Assembly: GCF_030852425.1 (NCBI RefSeq)
Contig: NZ_NSDM01000018.1
Span: 1-64,000, forward strand
DNA from: Saccharothrix longispora
GTDB taxonomy: Bacteria > Actinomycetota > Actinomycetes > Mycobacteriales > Pseudonocardiaceae
Length of the DNA stretch: 64,000 nt
Direction: 5' to 3'
Below the pieces are notes generated by a model, which was not told the DNA's origin, searched no databases, and saw only the letters and a list, made by a program, of their open reading frames with translations. Each line of letters starts with the position of its first letter. Position 1 is the stretch's first letter. Positions 45,552 through 58,000 of the stretch are shown here, piece by piece. The position numbers and the translations under genes were made by a program.

Positions 45552-46030
45552 CGGCGCACCTCGCGGCCGATCGTCATCGGCGCAAGAAGACACCCGTCTT
45601 CTGCGCCGTGCTGCGGCGCAAGTGCCGCGGAGGGAGCAAGGCTTCCTCCGCACGGCTGCCCGTGTTCCGCTCGCCGCGTCCCCGTGTGCGGCCATCCGGG
45701 TGAATTGCTCGCCCAAGGCGTAGCGACCGGTCCGGGTGCGGCGATGTCCGCTTCGGGGGTGGGAGTCGCCGCCCCCGGTCGATGCCCGGGAGGGCGGATG
45801 GTCCGGTTAGACCGGGGTGTTGGCGGTTGTCGGGGCGGCCCGGACCGCGTTCGGCGCGCCCGCGGTCCCGGAGGTCCGCCCGCGACTGGCCGGCGGATCA
45901 CCCGCCGGATCCCGGACAAGCACTGAATCGACGTCGACCGGTTGCCCGACGCGGTATTCCGGTGACGTTCGCACGGTCACGCGATCGTGACCGATCACCG
46001 TTGTGCGTAGTCGACCTTGGGGGCCCCGCC
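45552..46030. other. Intergenic region upstream of the Tc-like operon
   Basis: No gene is recognised. The operon promoter should lie here. The toxin frame is open back to 45782, but this upstream part is Arg/Pro-rich and does not look like protein sequence. Confidence 0.5.
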
Positions 46031-49000
46031 GTGCGTCGTGACCATTCCTTGCCGACCTACGAGCAGCTCTTCGGGGCGCTCGACTTCCGCGCGGTCGACG
46101 AGGGGCGCTCGGTCTACTCGCCGGCGGCCTACCTGGCCGATCTCCTGGAGCTGATCGACGACAACTTCACCGGGGACCCGCTCACCGGCCCGGATCGGCG
46201 ACCGGACATCGCGACGATCCCGCTCGACGGGGAACACGCCTACACCGAGTTACCCTATCTCGACGTGGTGAACCGGGTGCTCGCCGCCGTCATCGGTCCG
46301 GACGCGCACGCGGAGCTGAAGCGCCTGCGATTCCCGTTCGCCCTCCCGTTCGACCTGGACCGGGAAAAAGTGCGCCGCCACCTGCGCCATTTCCGGATCG
46401 GCCCGGTCGAGCTGTACGAGTTGTTCGCGCGCCGGCCGGAGCGCGATGTCGTCGCCCGCGAGTTCCTGGGCCTGTCCGCCGACGACGTCGCGCTGGTGAC
46501 CACGGTCGTCACCGACCCGGCCGACCTCCTGGCGACCTTCTACGGGGGCGACGGCTCCTTCGCCGACCTGGAGGACGCCCGCTCGTTCGTCCGCGCCACG
46601 CGGCTGACCGCGACCGAACTCGACGCGCTCGTCACCTCGGGCGCGGACGCGTTCGTCCACCAGGGCGGGCCGCGCGTGACCCTCGACCCCGCGGGGCGGA
46701 AACTGGTCTGGGGCGACGGCTCCGCGCCCGTGCCGCCGGAGTGGTTCGAGCGGGTCAGCAGGTTCGTGCGGCTGGCGCGCAGGACCGGCCTGACGCCGAC
46801 CGAGACCGACGTGGTGCTGCGCCGCTGCTGCGGCAACCGGATCGACCTGGCCGCGCTGCGCGTGCTGGCCGTCGTGGTCCACCTGCACCGCGCCATGGAC
46901 CTGCCGGTCGACGTGGTCGCCTCCCTGGTGGGCCCGATCGACGGCGACCTGTTCGAGCGCGTGTTCAACGAGCCGTTCGCCGCCGAGCGCACGGTGATCG
47001 CCGGACCCGCGACCCCGCCGGCGGACGGCGTGCGGGTGCTCACCGCCTCCGGTGACTTCCTGGCGCCGCGCAACCAGGAGTACCGCGTCCGCGTGAGCCG
47101 CGCGGTCGGCCTGTCGGAGGCGGACCTCGCCGTCACCGTCCGGCGCGTGCGGCAGCGGTACTCGGGCACGGTGGCCGGGTCCGGCCCGTTCGACCACGAC
47201 GGGATCGGCCTGGACGCCCTGTCCCTGCTGCACCGGGTCGGGCGGCTGACCCGCGCGCTCGACGTCACCGCCACCGAGCTGTTCGGCGTCCTGGACGCGC
47301 TGGCCAACGACCCGTTGAGCCTGCACGCGAGCGCCTTCGGCGGGCTGCTCGACACCGGACCGCAGACGTCGGACCCGTACCTGCTGCTGGAGGCGCGGGA
47401 CGTCGGTTCCGGCCTGTGCCTGGCACAACTGCTGCTCGGCGTCGTGCGGTGGATGCGGGCGCTCGGCGTGGACAGCGCGGAACTCGGCGACGTCCTGGGC
47501 GGCACGCCGCCGGGCGAGGTCGACGAGGAGTGGGACGCGGTCCGCGGCCGGTTGACCGAGAAGCTGGACGAGGTCGCGCTGACCCCCGACCTGTTCGTGT
47601 CCGAGCGGTTCGGGCAGCGCGCCGCCCAGGTCCTGCACGACGTGCTCACCCAGTCCGACGGTGTCGTGGCCCAGGACCACCGCGTGCTGCGGCTCGACCC
47701 CGCCCTGGTCGGCACGGCCGCGTACGACGCGGTGACCGACCTGTCGGACATCACCGAGGAGGACTTCCGCGGGCTGGGGCTCGCCGCGCCGCTCGCCGGC
47801 AAGGTCTTCACCAACCTCGTGCTCACCGGCCTGCTGGACTCGTCGGGGACCCTGGTGGACGACCGGCTGCCGACGACGGTCGCCCGGTTCCGGCTCGCGA
47901 GCGACTTCACGGCCGTCCGGGAACGGCTGTTCGCCCTCCTCGCCGAGTGCGGTGCGGCCGAACCCGCGGCGCTCTACCCCTCGGACCTCGCGGCGCTGGG
48001 CGGGCTCACCGACGACCAGCGGGCGGAGCTGTACGACAACCTGGTCGTGCTGGGCCACCTCGACCCCTCCGGCGCGATCCTGGCGCCGGACTTCTTCCAG
48101 GCGCCGGGGAACGTCGCCGGGTTCGCGGTCACCGTGCCCCTCGACGCCGTCGCGCCGGAGGTGTTCGACCTGCTGCGCGCACTCGTCGAGCGGGCGCGCA
48201 CCGAGCCGGTCGCGGTCGACCCGGAGATCTTCGCCGACCTCCCGCTCACCCCGGGGCAGCGGGACGACCTGCTGGAAAGCCTGCGGTTCAACGGTTACGT
48301 CGACGGCGAGGACAACTACGTCGATCCCGCGGCGCTGGCCCGGCTGACCCTCGACGGGTTCGGCCTGGCCGTGACGTTCCACCCGCACCGCGCGGCCGTC
48401 CTGCGCGCCGTCCAGGACCAGCTCGCCGCCGCCCGCGCGGCGGTGCTCACCGTGGACGCGGAGGGGTTCGGCGAGATCGCCGACCACGCCGCCGCCCGCG
48501 CCGCGGCCGAGGCCCTGGCCGGCGCCTACCTCGACGACAACGCGGTGCCCGACGAGATCCGGAACTTCTTCGCCGACCCGGACAACGTGGTGTCGCTCGC
48601 CGGATCGCCCTGGGAGCGGTTGTTCTCCGCGGGCGACCTGGCCACCATCACCCACCGGATCGCCACCGTCCTGACCGAGCAGCGGCCCTACCGGTTCGAC
48701 CTCGACGCGATCGCCGAGCTGGGCTTCGACGCCGACGAGACCACCCGGCTGGTGGCCATCCTGGTCGCCCGCGGCGACCTCCACGACGACCTCTCGGTGC
48801 CCGAGGACCGGCTCGCCTGGTTCGCCACGCCGTCCAACTCCCTCGGCTACACCCTGCCCGACCTGGAGGACTACGCCACCGACGTCTTCTACCTGCTGCA
48901 CACCGCCGCCCGGGAGCTGGTGGCGGGTGTCGAGGAGGTCACCGCGGCCCTCAGCGCGCAGGCGACCGTGCAGCGCGACGCGCTGCTGGAGGTGCTGGCG

Positions 49001-52000
49001 GACGCGACCGGGCAGCGCACGGCCACGGTGGAAGCGCTGTGCACGGGCGTTTGCGGCAGCGTGGCCGGGGCGTTCGACGTGCTGCCCGCGGCGGGATCGG
49101 CCGGCCGTCGCGCCTACCACCGGATCCGGCGGTTCGCGCTGCTGGTCGCCCGGCTCGGGCTGGACGCGACCGGCGTGGGCGTCGTCTTCCACGACCAGGA
49201 CCTGGCGGGCAAGTTCCCCGAGCCGCTCGTGCTGCCGACGGGTGCAGACCGCATCGACGCGCTCCTGGAATCCGCCGACGGCAACCGCTACCTGTTCCGG
49301 GGCAACGCGTGGTGGGCCTACCCGGAGGGCGCCGAGATCCCCATCGGGCCGCCCCGTCCGCTGGCCGAGCTGTCGCCCCGGTTCGCCGGGCTCGTCGGCG
49401 TGGACGCCGCGTTCACCGACGCGCAGGGCGCGGAATGGCTCATCGGGCACGACGCGGCCGGGTCGCACGCCTTCACCCGCGCGCCCGGCGCCGGGCACTG
49501 GGACCGCGGCACGCAGGTCTGGGGCAAGGTCCGCAACACCTTCGACCACGAGCCGGCCCGGATCGACAGCGCCTTCGTGGACGCCGAAGGCCGCACCTAC
49601 CTGTTCCGGGGCGACCAGTACGTGCGCTACTCCGGCTCGGACCACACCTTCGTGGACGAGGGCTACCCCCGCGCCATCGGCGAGTGGTGGGAGGGGGAGG
49701 GGCGGCACACGCCGCTGCCGGAGCGGTTCCGGACCTCGGTGGACGCCTCGTTCCAGGACCGCGACGGCACGACCCACCTGTTCGCGGGCGACCGCAGCCT
49801 GGCCGTCGGCGACGTGCTGGGCGACCGGCCGACCGCCGAGGTCTGGGGCCGGGTGCGCAACGTCCTGGCCGACACCGGGCGGATCGACGCGGGCTTCGCC
49901 GAGGCGTCGTCGGTCGTGCTGTTCTCGGGCAACCAGGTGGTGCGCTACTCGGACAGCATCGAGAACGACGGCGTCCTGGTCGACGAGGGCTACCCGCGCT
50001 CGATCGAGTCCCACCTGGCCGGTGTGCCGGTCGGGTTCGACGGCGCGCTGGACGCGGCGTTCGCCGAGCCCTCCGGGGTGGTGCACCTGTTCAAGGACGG
50101 CCGCACGGTCGCGCTGGAGCCCATCGGGGCCGCGGCGGTGACGCCGGCCAGGCCGGGCGCGACCGCGGACCGCTGGGGCGTGCTGGAGCCGGTCCTGACC
50201 GGCGGTGTGGTCGATTCCGCGTTCGTGGGCCTCGACGGGATGACCTACCTGTTCAGCGGCGGCAAGTACCTCCGGTACTCCGGCGCCGACTACTCCGCGG
50301 TCGACCTCGGCTACCCGCGCCGCATCGCCCCGGACTGGGGCGGGCTGCGCAGCGTCGGCGCGTCCTTCGTGCTGGACGGCGCGACCCACCTGTTCGGCGC
50401 GGGCGGGTTGCTGTTCGACCTCCCGGTGGAGCACGAGCCCGACCTGGCCGCGGGCACGGTCTCCCGGGCGCTGCGCGACCTGCTCCAGGAGCGCGGGATC
50501 GGCGTCGGCGTGGACACGCGCGTGACCGGCGCCGCGCCCGAGTGGCGCCTGCAAGCGGAGCACGGGATCAGGCTCGTGCTGCGCCGGGCGACCGACCGGA
50601 TCGAGGTGCACGCCGACCCGGATCAGGACGTCCAGTACCACGTCCGCTACTCGACCCGCGCCTACGCGGTGCCCGACGGGGGCTACCCGAGGCCGCTGGC
50701 GGAGAACTGGTGGAACCTCCCCGACGGTGGGTTCACCACGGTGGACGCGGTGTTCACCGGCCGGGACGACCGGACCTACCTGTTCTCCGGCGACCTGTAC
50801 GTCGTGTTCGACAACAAGCGCCGCTGGTGGTCCGAGCCGAGACCGCTGGGCGACCGGTGGGACAGCCTGCCGTTCGACCACGTCGACGCGGCCTTCGTCG
50901 GCAAGGACGGCAAGACCTACGTCTTCTCCGGCACCCGCTACGCCCGCTACACCGGCAACGACCACACCGGCGTGGACGACCGGTACCCGGCCACGAACGC
51001 GGCGTTCTGGGGCAACGTCGCCAACGGCATCGCCCGGCACGGCCGCGTCGACGCCACGCTGGTGCTGGACTCCGCCACGTACCTGTTCAGCGGCAACCAG
51101 TACGTGCGCTACGACGGCGCGGACCTCACCACCGTCGCGGACGGCTACCCCAGGTCGATCGAGGCGCTGTGGCACGAGCCGCGGTTCGCCGGGCTGCCCG
51201 CTCCGCTGACCGGCCCGGTCGAGGCGGCGTTCGCCGACCGGCGCACGACCTACCTGCTCGTCGACGGCCGTTGGCACGCCGTCTCCGACGCACCGCACCG
51301 CCGTTACCCGGGGTTCGGCGACGTCCGCTGCGCGTTCGTCGAGGACGGTGCGGTCCTGGTCGAGGAGGCGGCCGGCTGGCAGCGCTACAGCGCCCTGGAG
51401 GGCGCGACCGTGACGAAGACCCCGGTCCGGCCACGGGTGCTGCGCGCGGTGCCCGCCGGGTTCCGCACCGGTTTGGACGCCGTGCTGCGCGGCGCGGACG
51501 GCAACACCTACCTGTTCAAGGGCAGCGCGTGCTTCGACGTCCGGCTGAACCGGGAGTACCCGCTCGCCGAGGACTGGGGACGCGGCCGCAACACCATCGC
51601 GCAGGACAACCGCGTGGACGCCGCGTTCGTCGGGCGTGACGGGCGCACCTACGTGTTCAGCGGCGACCAGTTCGTCGTCTACGAGGGCACCCGGGTCGTG
51701 GACGCCGAGATCGTCGGCGAACCGCGGCCGATCGCCGAGCACTGGGCCGGCCTGACCAGCGTCACCCTGGCCTACGTCCGGGGCGACCGGACCTACGTGT
51801 TCGAGAAGCCGGACGCCGCGGGCGTCCAGCGCTACCTGGTGTTCTCCGGGACCGGCTACACCCGGCCCGACCAGGGCTACCCGCTGCGCGCCGACGCGAC
51901 GTTCTGGGACGTCCCCGCCGACCTGCGGCCCGACGGCTTCACCGCGCCCGACGCGGTGCTGTTCGAGGGCGAGAACATGCTGGTGCTGACCGGCGACCGG

Positions 52001-55000
52001 TACCTGGTGCGGCACGAGGTCACCGGCGCGTGGTCGCCCGCCCGGCCGGTGAGCAGGCTCTGGCCCGGCGTCGAGCGCGACTGGCCGGCCGCGGTGACCG
52101 CCGCGTTCACCGGGCCGGACGCCGCGACCTACCTGTTCTTCCCGGACCGGTTCACCCGCGTGGCCGCGGGCGCGGTCGCCGCGCCCCGTCCGATCCGGGA
52201 CGCCTGGGGCCGGTCGCGGAACAACTTCGTGTCCGGCGGCGGTCGTGTGGACGCCGCGTTCGTGGCCTCGGGGAACACGACGTTCCTGTTCTCGGGCGAC
52301 CAGTACGTCCGCTACACCGGCACCGCCTACCGGCACGCCGACCCCGGCTACCCCAAGCTCATCGCGGACAACCTCCGCCACGAGGACGCGTTCGCGAACC
52401 TGCCCGACTCGTTCGAGGACGCGGTGGCCGCGCGGATCGAGGCGGGCGCCGGCGCGGTGATCGACGCCGTCGTGGCCAACCGGCGCACCGCCCACCTGTT
52501 CGTCGGCGGTGAGTGCCACGTCGTCTCGCGCACCGCGACCGCCACCTACGACGTCGCCGAACTGGGCCTCGGCCGGGTCCGCAACACGCTGGCCGAGCAG
52601 GGCCGGGTCGACGCCGCGCTGGTCGACGACGGGCGCACGTTCCTGTTCAGCGGCGACCAGTACGTGCGCTACTCCGGCGGCGACCTGTCGTTCGTGGACG
52701 AGGGCTACCCCCGCGCGATCGAGACCGCCCTGCCCGGGGAACTGGGCATCGGGACCCTGCCCGAGCAGATGCGCGACGGCGTGGACGCGGCGTTCCGCGG
52801 AGCCGACGGCGGCGTGCGCCTCTTTGCCGGCCCGCACTGGATCGACGTGCGGCGGCCCGACGTCCGGCCGGTCGCCGGCGTCTGGGGTCGGGTCCGCAAC
52901 GCGTTCACCGACAACCCCGGCGTGGACGCGGCCTTCGTCGCCCCGGCCGGCGAGCTGTACGTGTTCCGCGACGGGCAGTACGCCCGCTACAGCGGCGACG
53001 ACCGGACCCACGTGGACGACGGGTTCCCCCGCACCGTGCGCGACGACTGGGGCGACCTGCCCGCCGGGTTCGAGGAGCGCCTCGACATCGCGTTCGTCCT
53101 CGACGGACGGACCTACCTCGGCCGGGGCGACCAGTACGTCCGCTACTCCGGCGACGGGTACGGGCGGATCGACCGGACCTACCCCCAGGCGTTCCACCGG
53201 CGGTGGTCGGCCTGGTCGGACTACCGGTTCGAGGACCTCCGCGCGATCACCCGGTTCGCGGGCCTGGCCCGCGCCCACGACGGGCTCGCCGAGTTCGTCG
53301 CGACCGGGCCGGGCACGTTCACCGACCCGTACCTCCGGCTCGCGGAGATCATGGGCTGGGATGTGGAGGACGTGCGCTGGCTCGTCCGCCGACGCGCCCT
53401 GCGCACCGGCACGCCCGACGACGACCGGGTCGAGCTGGAAACGATGCTCAAGCTGGTGGACGTGTTCACCGCGGCCGAAGCGCTGGGCGCGGGACCCGCC
53501 GCGGTCTTCGACGTCTGGTCGGGGCTGCACGGCGAGCGGCCCTCCGACGCCGCCACGGCCGTGCTGCTGCACGACCTGCTGGCACGTCGGCACGGCCCGC
53601 AGGACTGGGCGGTGCTCTCCCGCCAGGTCCACGACGAGTTCGCCGTGGTCGAGCGGGACGCGCTGGTGGCTGCCGTGCTGGGCAAGACCGGCGCGGACAC
53701 CTCGCGCGAGCTGTTCGAGCAGTTGCTGATCGACGTGGACATGGGCAGCCGGGGCACGACGTCCCCGATCCGGGAGGCCATCGCGGCGACCCAGTTCTTC
53801 CTGCACCGCTACTTCCTGGACCTGGAAGACGTCACGCACCCCGGCGGGTCGGACGGGCAGGTGCGCGACCGGCTGCGGACGTGGTGGACCTGGATGCGCA
53901 ACTACCGGGTCTGGGAGGCCAACCGCAAGGTCTTCCTCTACCCGGAGAACTACCTGCGCCCGGAGCTGCGGGACCGCAAGACCCCTGCGTTCGAGGCGCT
54001 GGAGGCCGACCTGCTCCAGGGCGAGGTCACGCCGGCGTCGGTGGAGCGCGCCTACAAGCGCTACCTCGACGAGTACACCGAGGTGTCCCGCCTGGCGATC
54101 GCGGGCGGCCACGTCTACACTGCGGGGTCCGACGACACCCGTGACCTGGTCCTGTTCGGCCGCACCCGGACCGAGCCGCGGCGCTTCTACTACCGGCGCG
54201 CCCGGTTCCGCAGCGCCGACAAGCTGACCGGCTCCTGGGAGCCGTGGCTCAAGGTGGACGTGCAGATCGACGCGGACGAGGTGCACCCGGTGCACGCGTT
54301 CAACCGGGTGTTCGTGTTCTGGACCACGGTGGAGTCCGTCCCGCCGGCCACGCCCGCCACGACCACGCTGGCCACCCGCGACCAGGGCGACAGCCAGCAG
54401 GTCACCGCACCGCCGGCGACCGAGCAGGTGAAGATCCACTACTCGTTCTACAACCTCAACGGGGAGTGGGTGCCGGCGCAGACGTTGGCCATGGACACCC
54501 GCGGCGACGGCACGATCCACGACGTCCGGCTGGCCGTCGAGGTGGCGGGCGGCCACGCCGACGATCCCCAGTCAATCGCCGTGACCTGCACCTACTCGGT
54601 GATCACGACGCAACCGGGTGAGGACGGCGCCGCGCCCACGCCGACCAGGTCCACCCACGTCCAGGCGTCCGCGTTGACCGCGGAGCTGGTCGAGGAGGTG
54701 CTCCCGGTGCCCGCCCTCCGCGCGGGGGCGGACGTGGTCGCGGCCACCGACCCGCTGCGCGAGGTCCTGGCCCAGGCCGAGATCGACGCGGTGGCCGGCG
54801 CGGACCCGGCGAACCGGCCCAGGGTGGTGCCGTTCACCAGCCCGACCGGAGCCGACTACGGACCCTGGTTCAGCATCGACCACAAGGGCGGCAGCTTCCT
54901 GTGCCGCCCGGCCGTCGTGGCGCCGGCCGAACCGGTCGTGCCGCGCCCGCAGACCGACCTCGGCCTGACCGGGTGGACCCGGGTCGACGCCGCGGTCGAG

Positions 55001-58000
55001 CTGCCCGGCGGCACCCGGTACTTCTTCGACAACCAGGCCCACCGCCACGTCGCCGTCACCAGGGGCAGGCCCGGCGACGGCGGGACCATCGCGGACCGCT
55101 GGGGGCGCAGGACCACCAACCTGACCCGCACCGGCCTGGTGGACGCCGTGCTGCACCGCCGCGACCGGGACGGCGAGCGCACCTACGTGTTCTCGGGTGG
55201 GCAGTACTTCCGCTACAGCGGTGCGTTCGGCGCGCTCGACCCCCGGTACCCCAAGGACCTCCTCACCAACGACGAGAACTTCCCGCGCTGGGGGCGGATC
55301 GACGCCGCGTTCACCGACCTCAACGACACCGAGTGGTTCTACACGGCGGCCGGCGGCGGCCGGATCGAGCGCGGCGGCAGCCCCGGGACGCCCGCCACCG
55401 CCCTGTTCGGCGGCAGGTCCGGGCTCACCCGGTTCGACTCGGCCATCGTGGACGCAGACCGGCAGCTCACCTTCGTGTTCACCGGCGACGAGTACGTCCG
55501 GTACTCCGGCAACCACTACCAGGCGCCCGACGAGGGCCACGCGCACAAGATCTCCGAGAGCGGCGAGAACTTCCCGAAGTGGGCGAAGATCGGCGCGGCC
55601 CTGCGGGTGCGCGGCACGTCGTGGTACTTCAACGACGCGACCCTGACGTGCAGCCAGGTCGAGGTCGAGCAGCCGGGGGAAGGCCGCCCGCACCGCAAGC
55701 CCAAGGTCGTGGAGACGAGCTGGCCGAGCCGGGACCTCGGCCGCGGCGTGACCACCGGCGGCCTGGCCACGGTGGACTCGGCGTACGTCGACGGCACGTT
55801 CCTGTACCTGACCAGCGGTGCGCAGGTCGTCCGCTACACCCTGCCGGGCCAGGGCGGTCAGGTGCCGGAGACGGTCGACGAGGGCTACCCGAAGCCCTTG
55901 TCGCAGCCGATCACCGCCGTGTTCCGGCGCGGTCCGCACCGCTACGCGTTCAGCGGCGCGTACTACGCGCGCCTGACGTCCGGTCTCACCGACGTCACCG
56001 GCTTCGCGCCGATCGAGGGCAACTGGGGCGACCTGCCGGAGAACTTCGCCGAGGTCACCGGCGTGCTCGACAGCGAGTCCGACCACCGCCTCTACCTGTT
56101 CGTCGGCGAGAACCACCTCGGCTACCCGAGCACGACCACGGTGCCGCGACCGTTCGAACGGGCCGCGCTGCCCATCGAGGTCGTCCGCCTGACCACGAGC
56201 ACGGCCGCGCAGCTCAACCAGCGGCTGCTGGGCGGTGGCGTCGCGGCCCTGCTGGCGCCCGCCGGGCAGGAGCTGGACGAGCGCCCTGCGTTCCGGACCG
56301 ACCGGTCGGACCGCAACACCATCCAGGTCCGCGACGACCGGGTGGTGGCCAACCGGCTGCCCGCCGGGGCGCACCTGGACTTCCAGAGCGCCAACGGGAT
56401 CTACTACTGGGAGATCTTCTTCCACGCGCCCGTCCTGATCGCGCAGGCGCTCAACGACGCCCAGCGGTTCGCCGACGCGCGGCAGTGGTACGAGTACGTC
56501 TTCGACCCCACCGAACCCGACCGGTACTGGCGGTTCCTGCCGTTCCTCGCGGTGGACCTCGCCGCGCTGGCCGACCGGTCGCGGCGCGACCTGGCGGAAC
56601 TGGCGGGCACGCTCGCCGCCGCCGGGTTCGACGAACCGGCGGGCCTGGCCGCCGAACTGGACGAGGTCCTGGCCGACCTGGAGCGGCTGACGCCCGGGTT
56701 CCGGGAGAACCGCCCGCTGGACGGCGCGGAACTGGCGGTGCTCGACCGGCTGGCGTCCTCCCGGCTGCACGTGCTGCTCGCGGACGCGGTGACCGCCGCG
56801 AAGGCCCGGATCACACCGCGCATCCGCGAGCCCAAGCGCAGCCTGTGGCAGGGGGTCGTGCGGGCCGTCGAGCAGTTGCAGGAGCGCACCGCGCTGGTCG
56901 CGGACCTCCAGCGGTACTACGACCTGGTGGGCGACCGCGACAGCCTCATCGACGCCTACCGCGGCGACCCCTTCGACCCGCACGCCATCGCCGACCTGCG
57001 CCCGGTGGCCTACCGCCGCGCGGTGGTGATGGCCTACATCGACAACCTGCTCGACTGGGGCGACATGCTCTTCCGCCAGCACACCGGCGAGAGCGTGGAC
57101 GAGGCCAGGATGCTCTACATCTTCGCCTGGGACCTGCTCGGCCTGCGGCCCGAGCTGCCCGGCAGGCTGCCGCTCACCCCGTCGCGGACCTACCGGGAGC
57201 TGGACGACGAGCCGGGCGAGCTGGACCTGCTGGCCGAGCTGACCGGCGGCGGCAGCCTGCTGGAAGGACCGGGCGGCGTGCACGCCGGCGTGGCCAACCG
57301 CTACTTCCGGATCCCGGACAACAGCGCGTTCACCGCTTACTGGGACCGGGTCGAGGACCGGCTGCGCAAGATCAGGCAGTCGCTGAACATCCTCGGCATC
57401 AGCCAACCGCTGCCGCTGTTCGAGCCGCCGATCGACCCGATGGACCTGGTCCGCAGCGTGGCCGCGGGCGTCGGGGTGGAGCAGGCGGTCGCCGCCGGCG
57501 CCGCCGCGGCCGTGCCGCACTACCGGTTCGAGGCCACGTTCCGCCGGGCCCAGGACCTGGCCGACCGGCTCCGCCAGCTCGGCGGCGACCTGCTCTCGGT
57601 GCTGGAGCGGCGCGACGCCGAGGAGCTGGGCCTGCTGCACAACCGGCAGGAGGGCGTCATCCTGGAGATGACCCAGGCGATCAGGGACGCCCAGGTCGAG
57701 GCCGCCGCGGCGACCGTGCGCGAGTTGCAGGCCAGCCGTGAGGCGGCCAACCAGCGGATCGCCCACTACCAGCAGCTCATCACGACCGGGATCACCCCGC
57801 TGGAACAGGCGCAGATCGGCATCATGGGCGCGGCCGCCGCCCTGCACCTGACCTCGGGCGTGCTCAAGGTGGCCGCGGCCATCGCGCACGCCGTGCCGCA
57901 GGCCACCATCGGGCCGTTCAGCATCGGCTCGACGTGGGGCGGGCACCACCTCGGCAACGTGCTGGACAAGGGCTCCGAGATGCCGCAGGTGCTGGGCGAG

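Noticed and set aside
46250-54556. Very long open frame on the minus strand opposite the toxin gene
   Set aside because: It mirrors the codon bias of the + strand gene; the product is Gln/His/Arg/Val-rich without any domain, while the + strand encodes clear TcA and hemopexin motifs.
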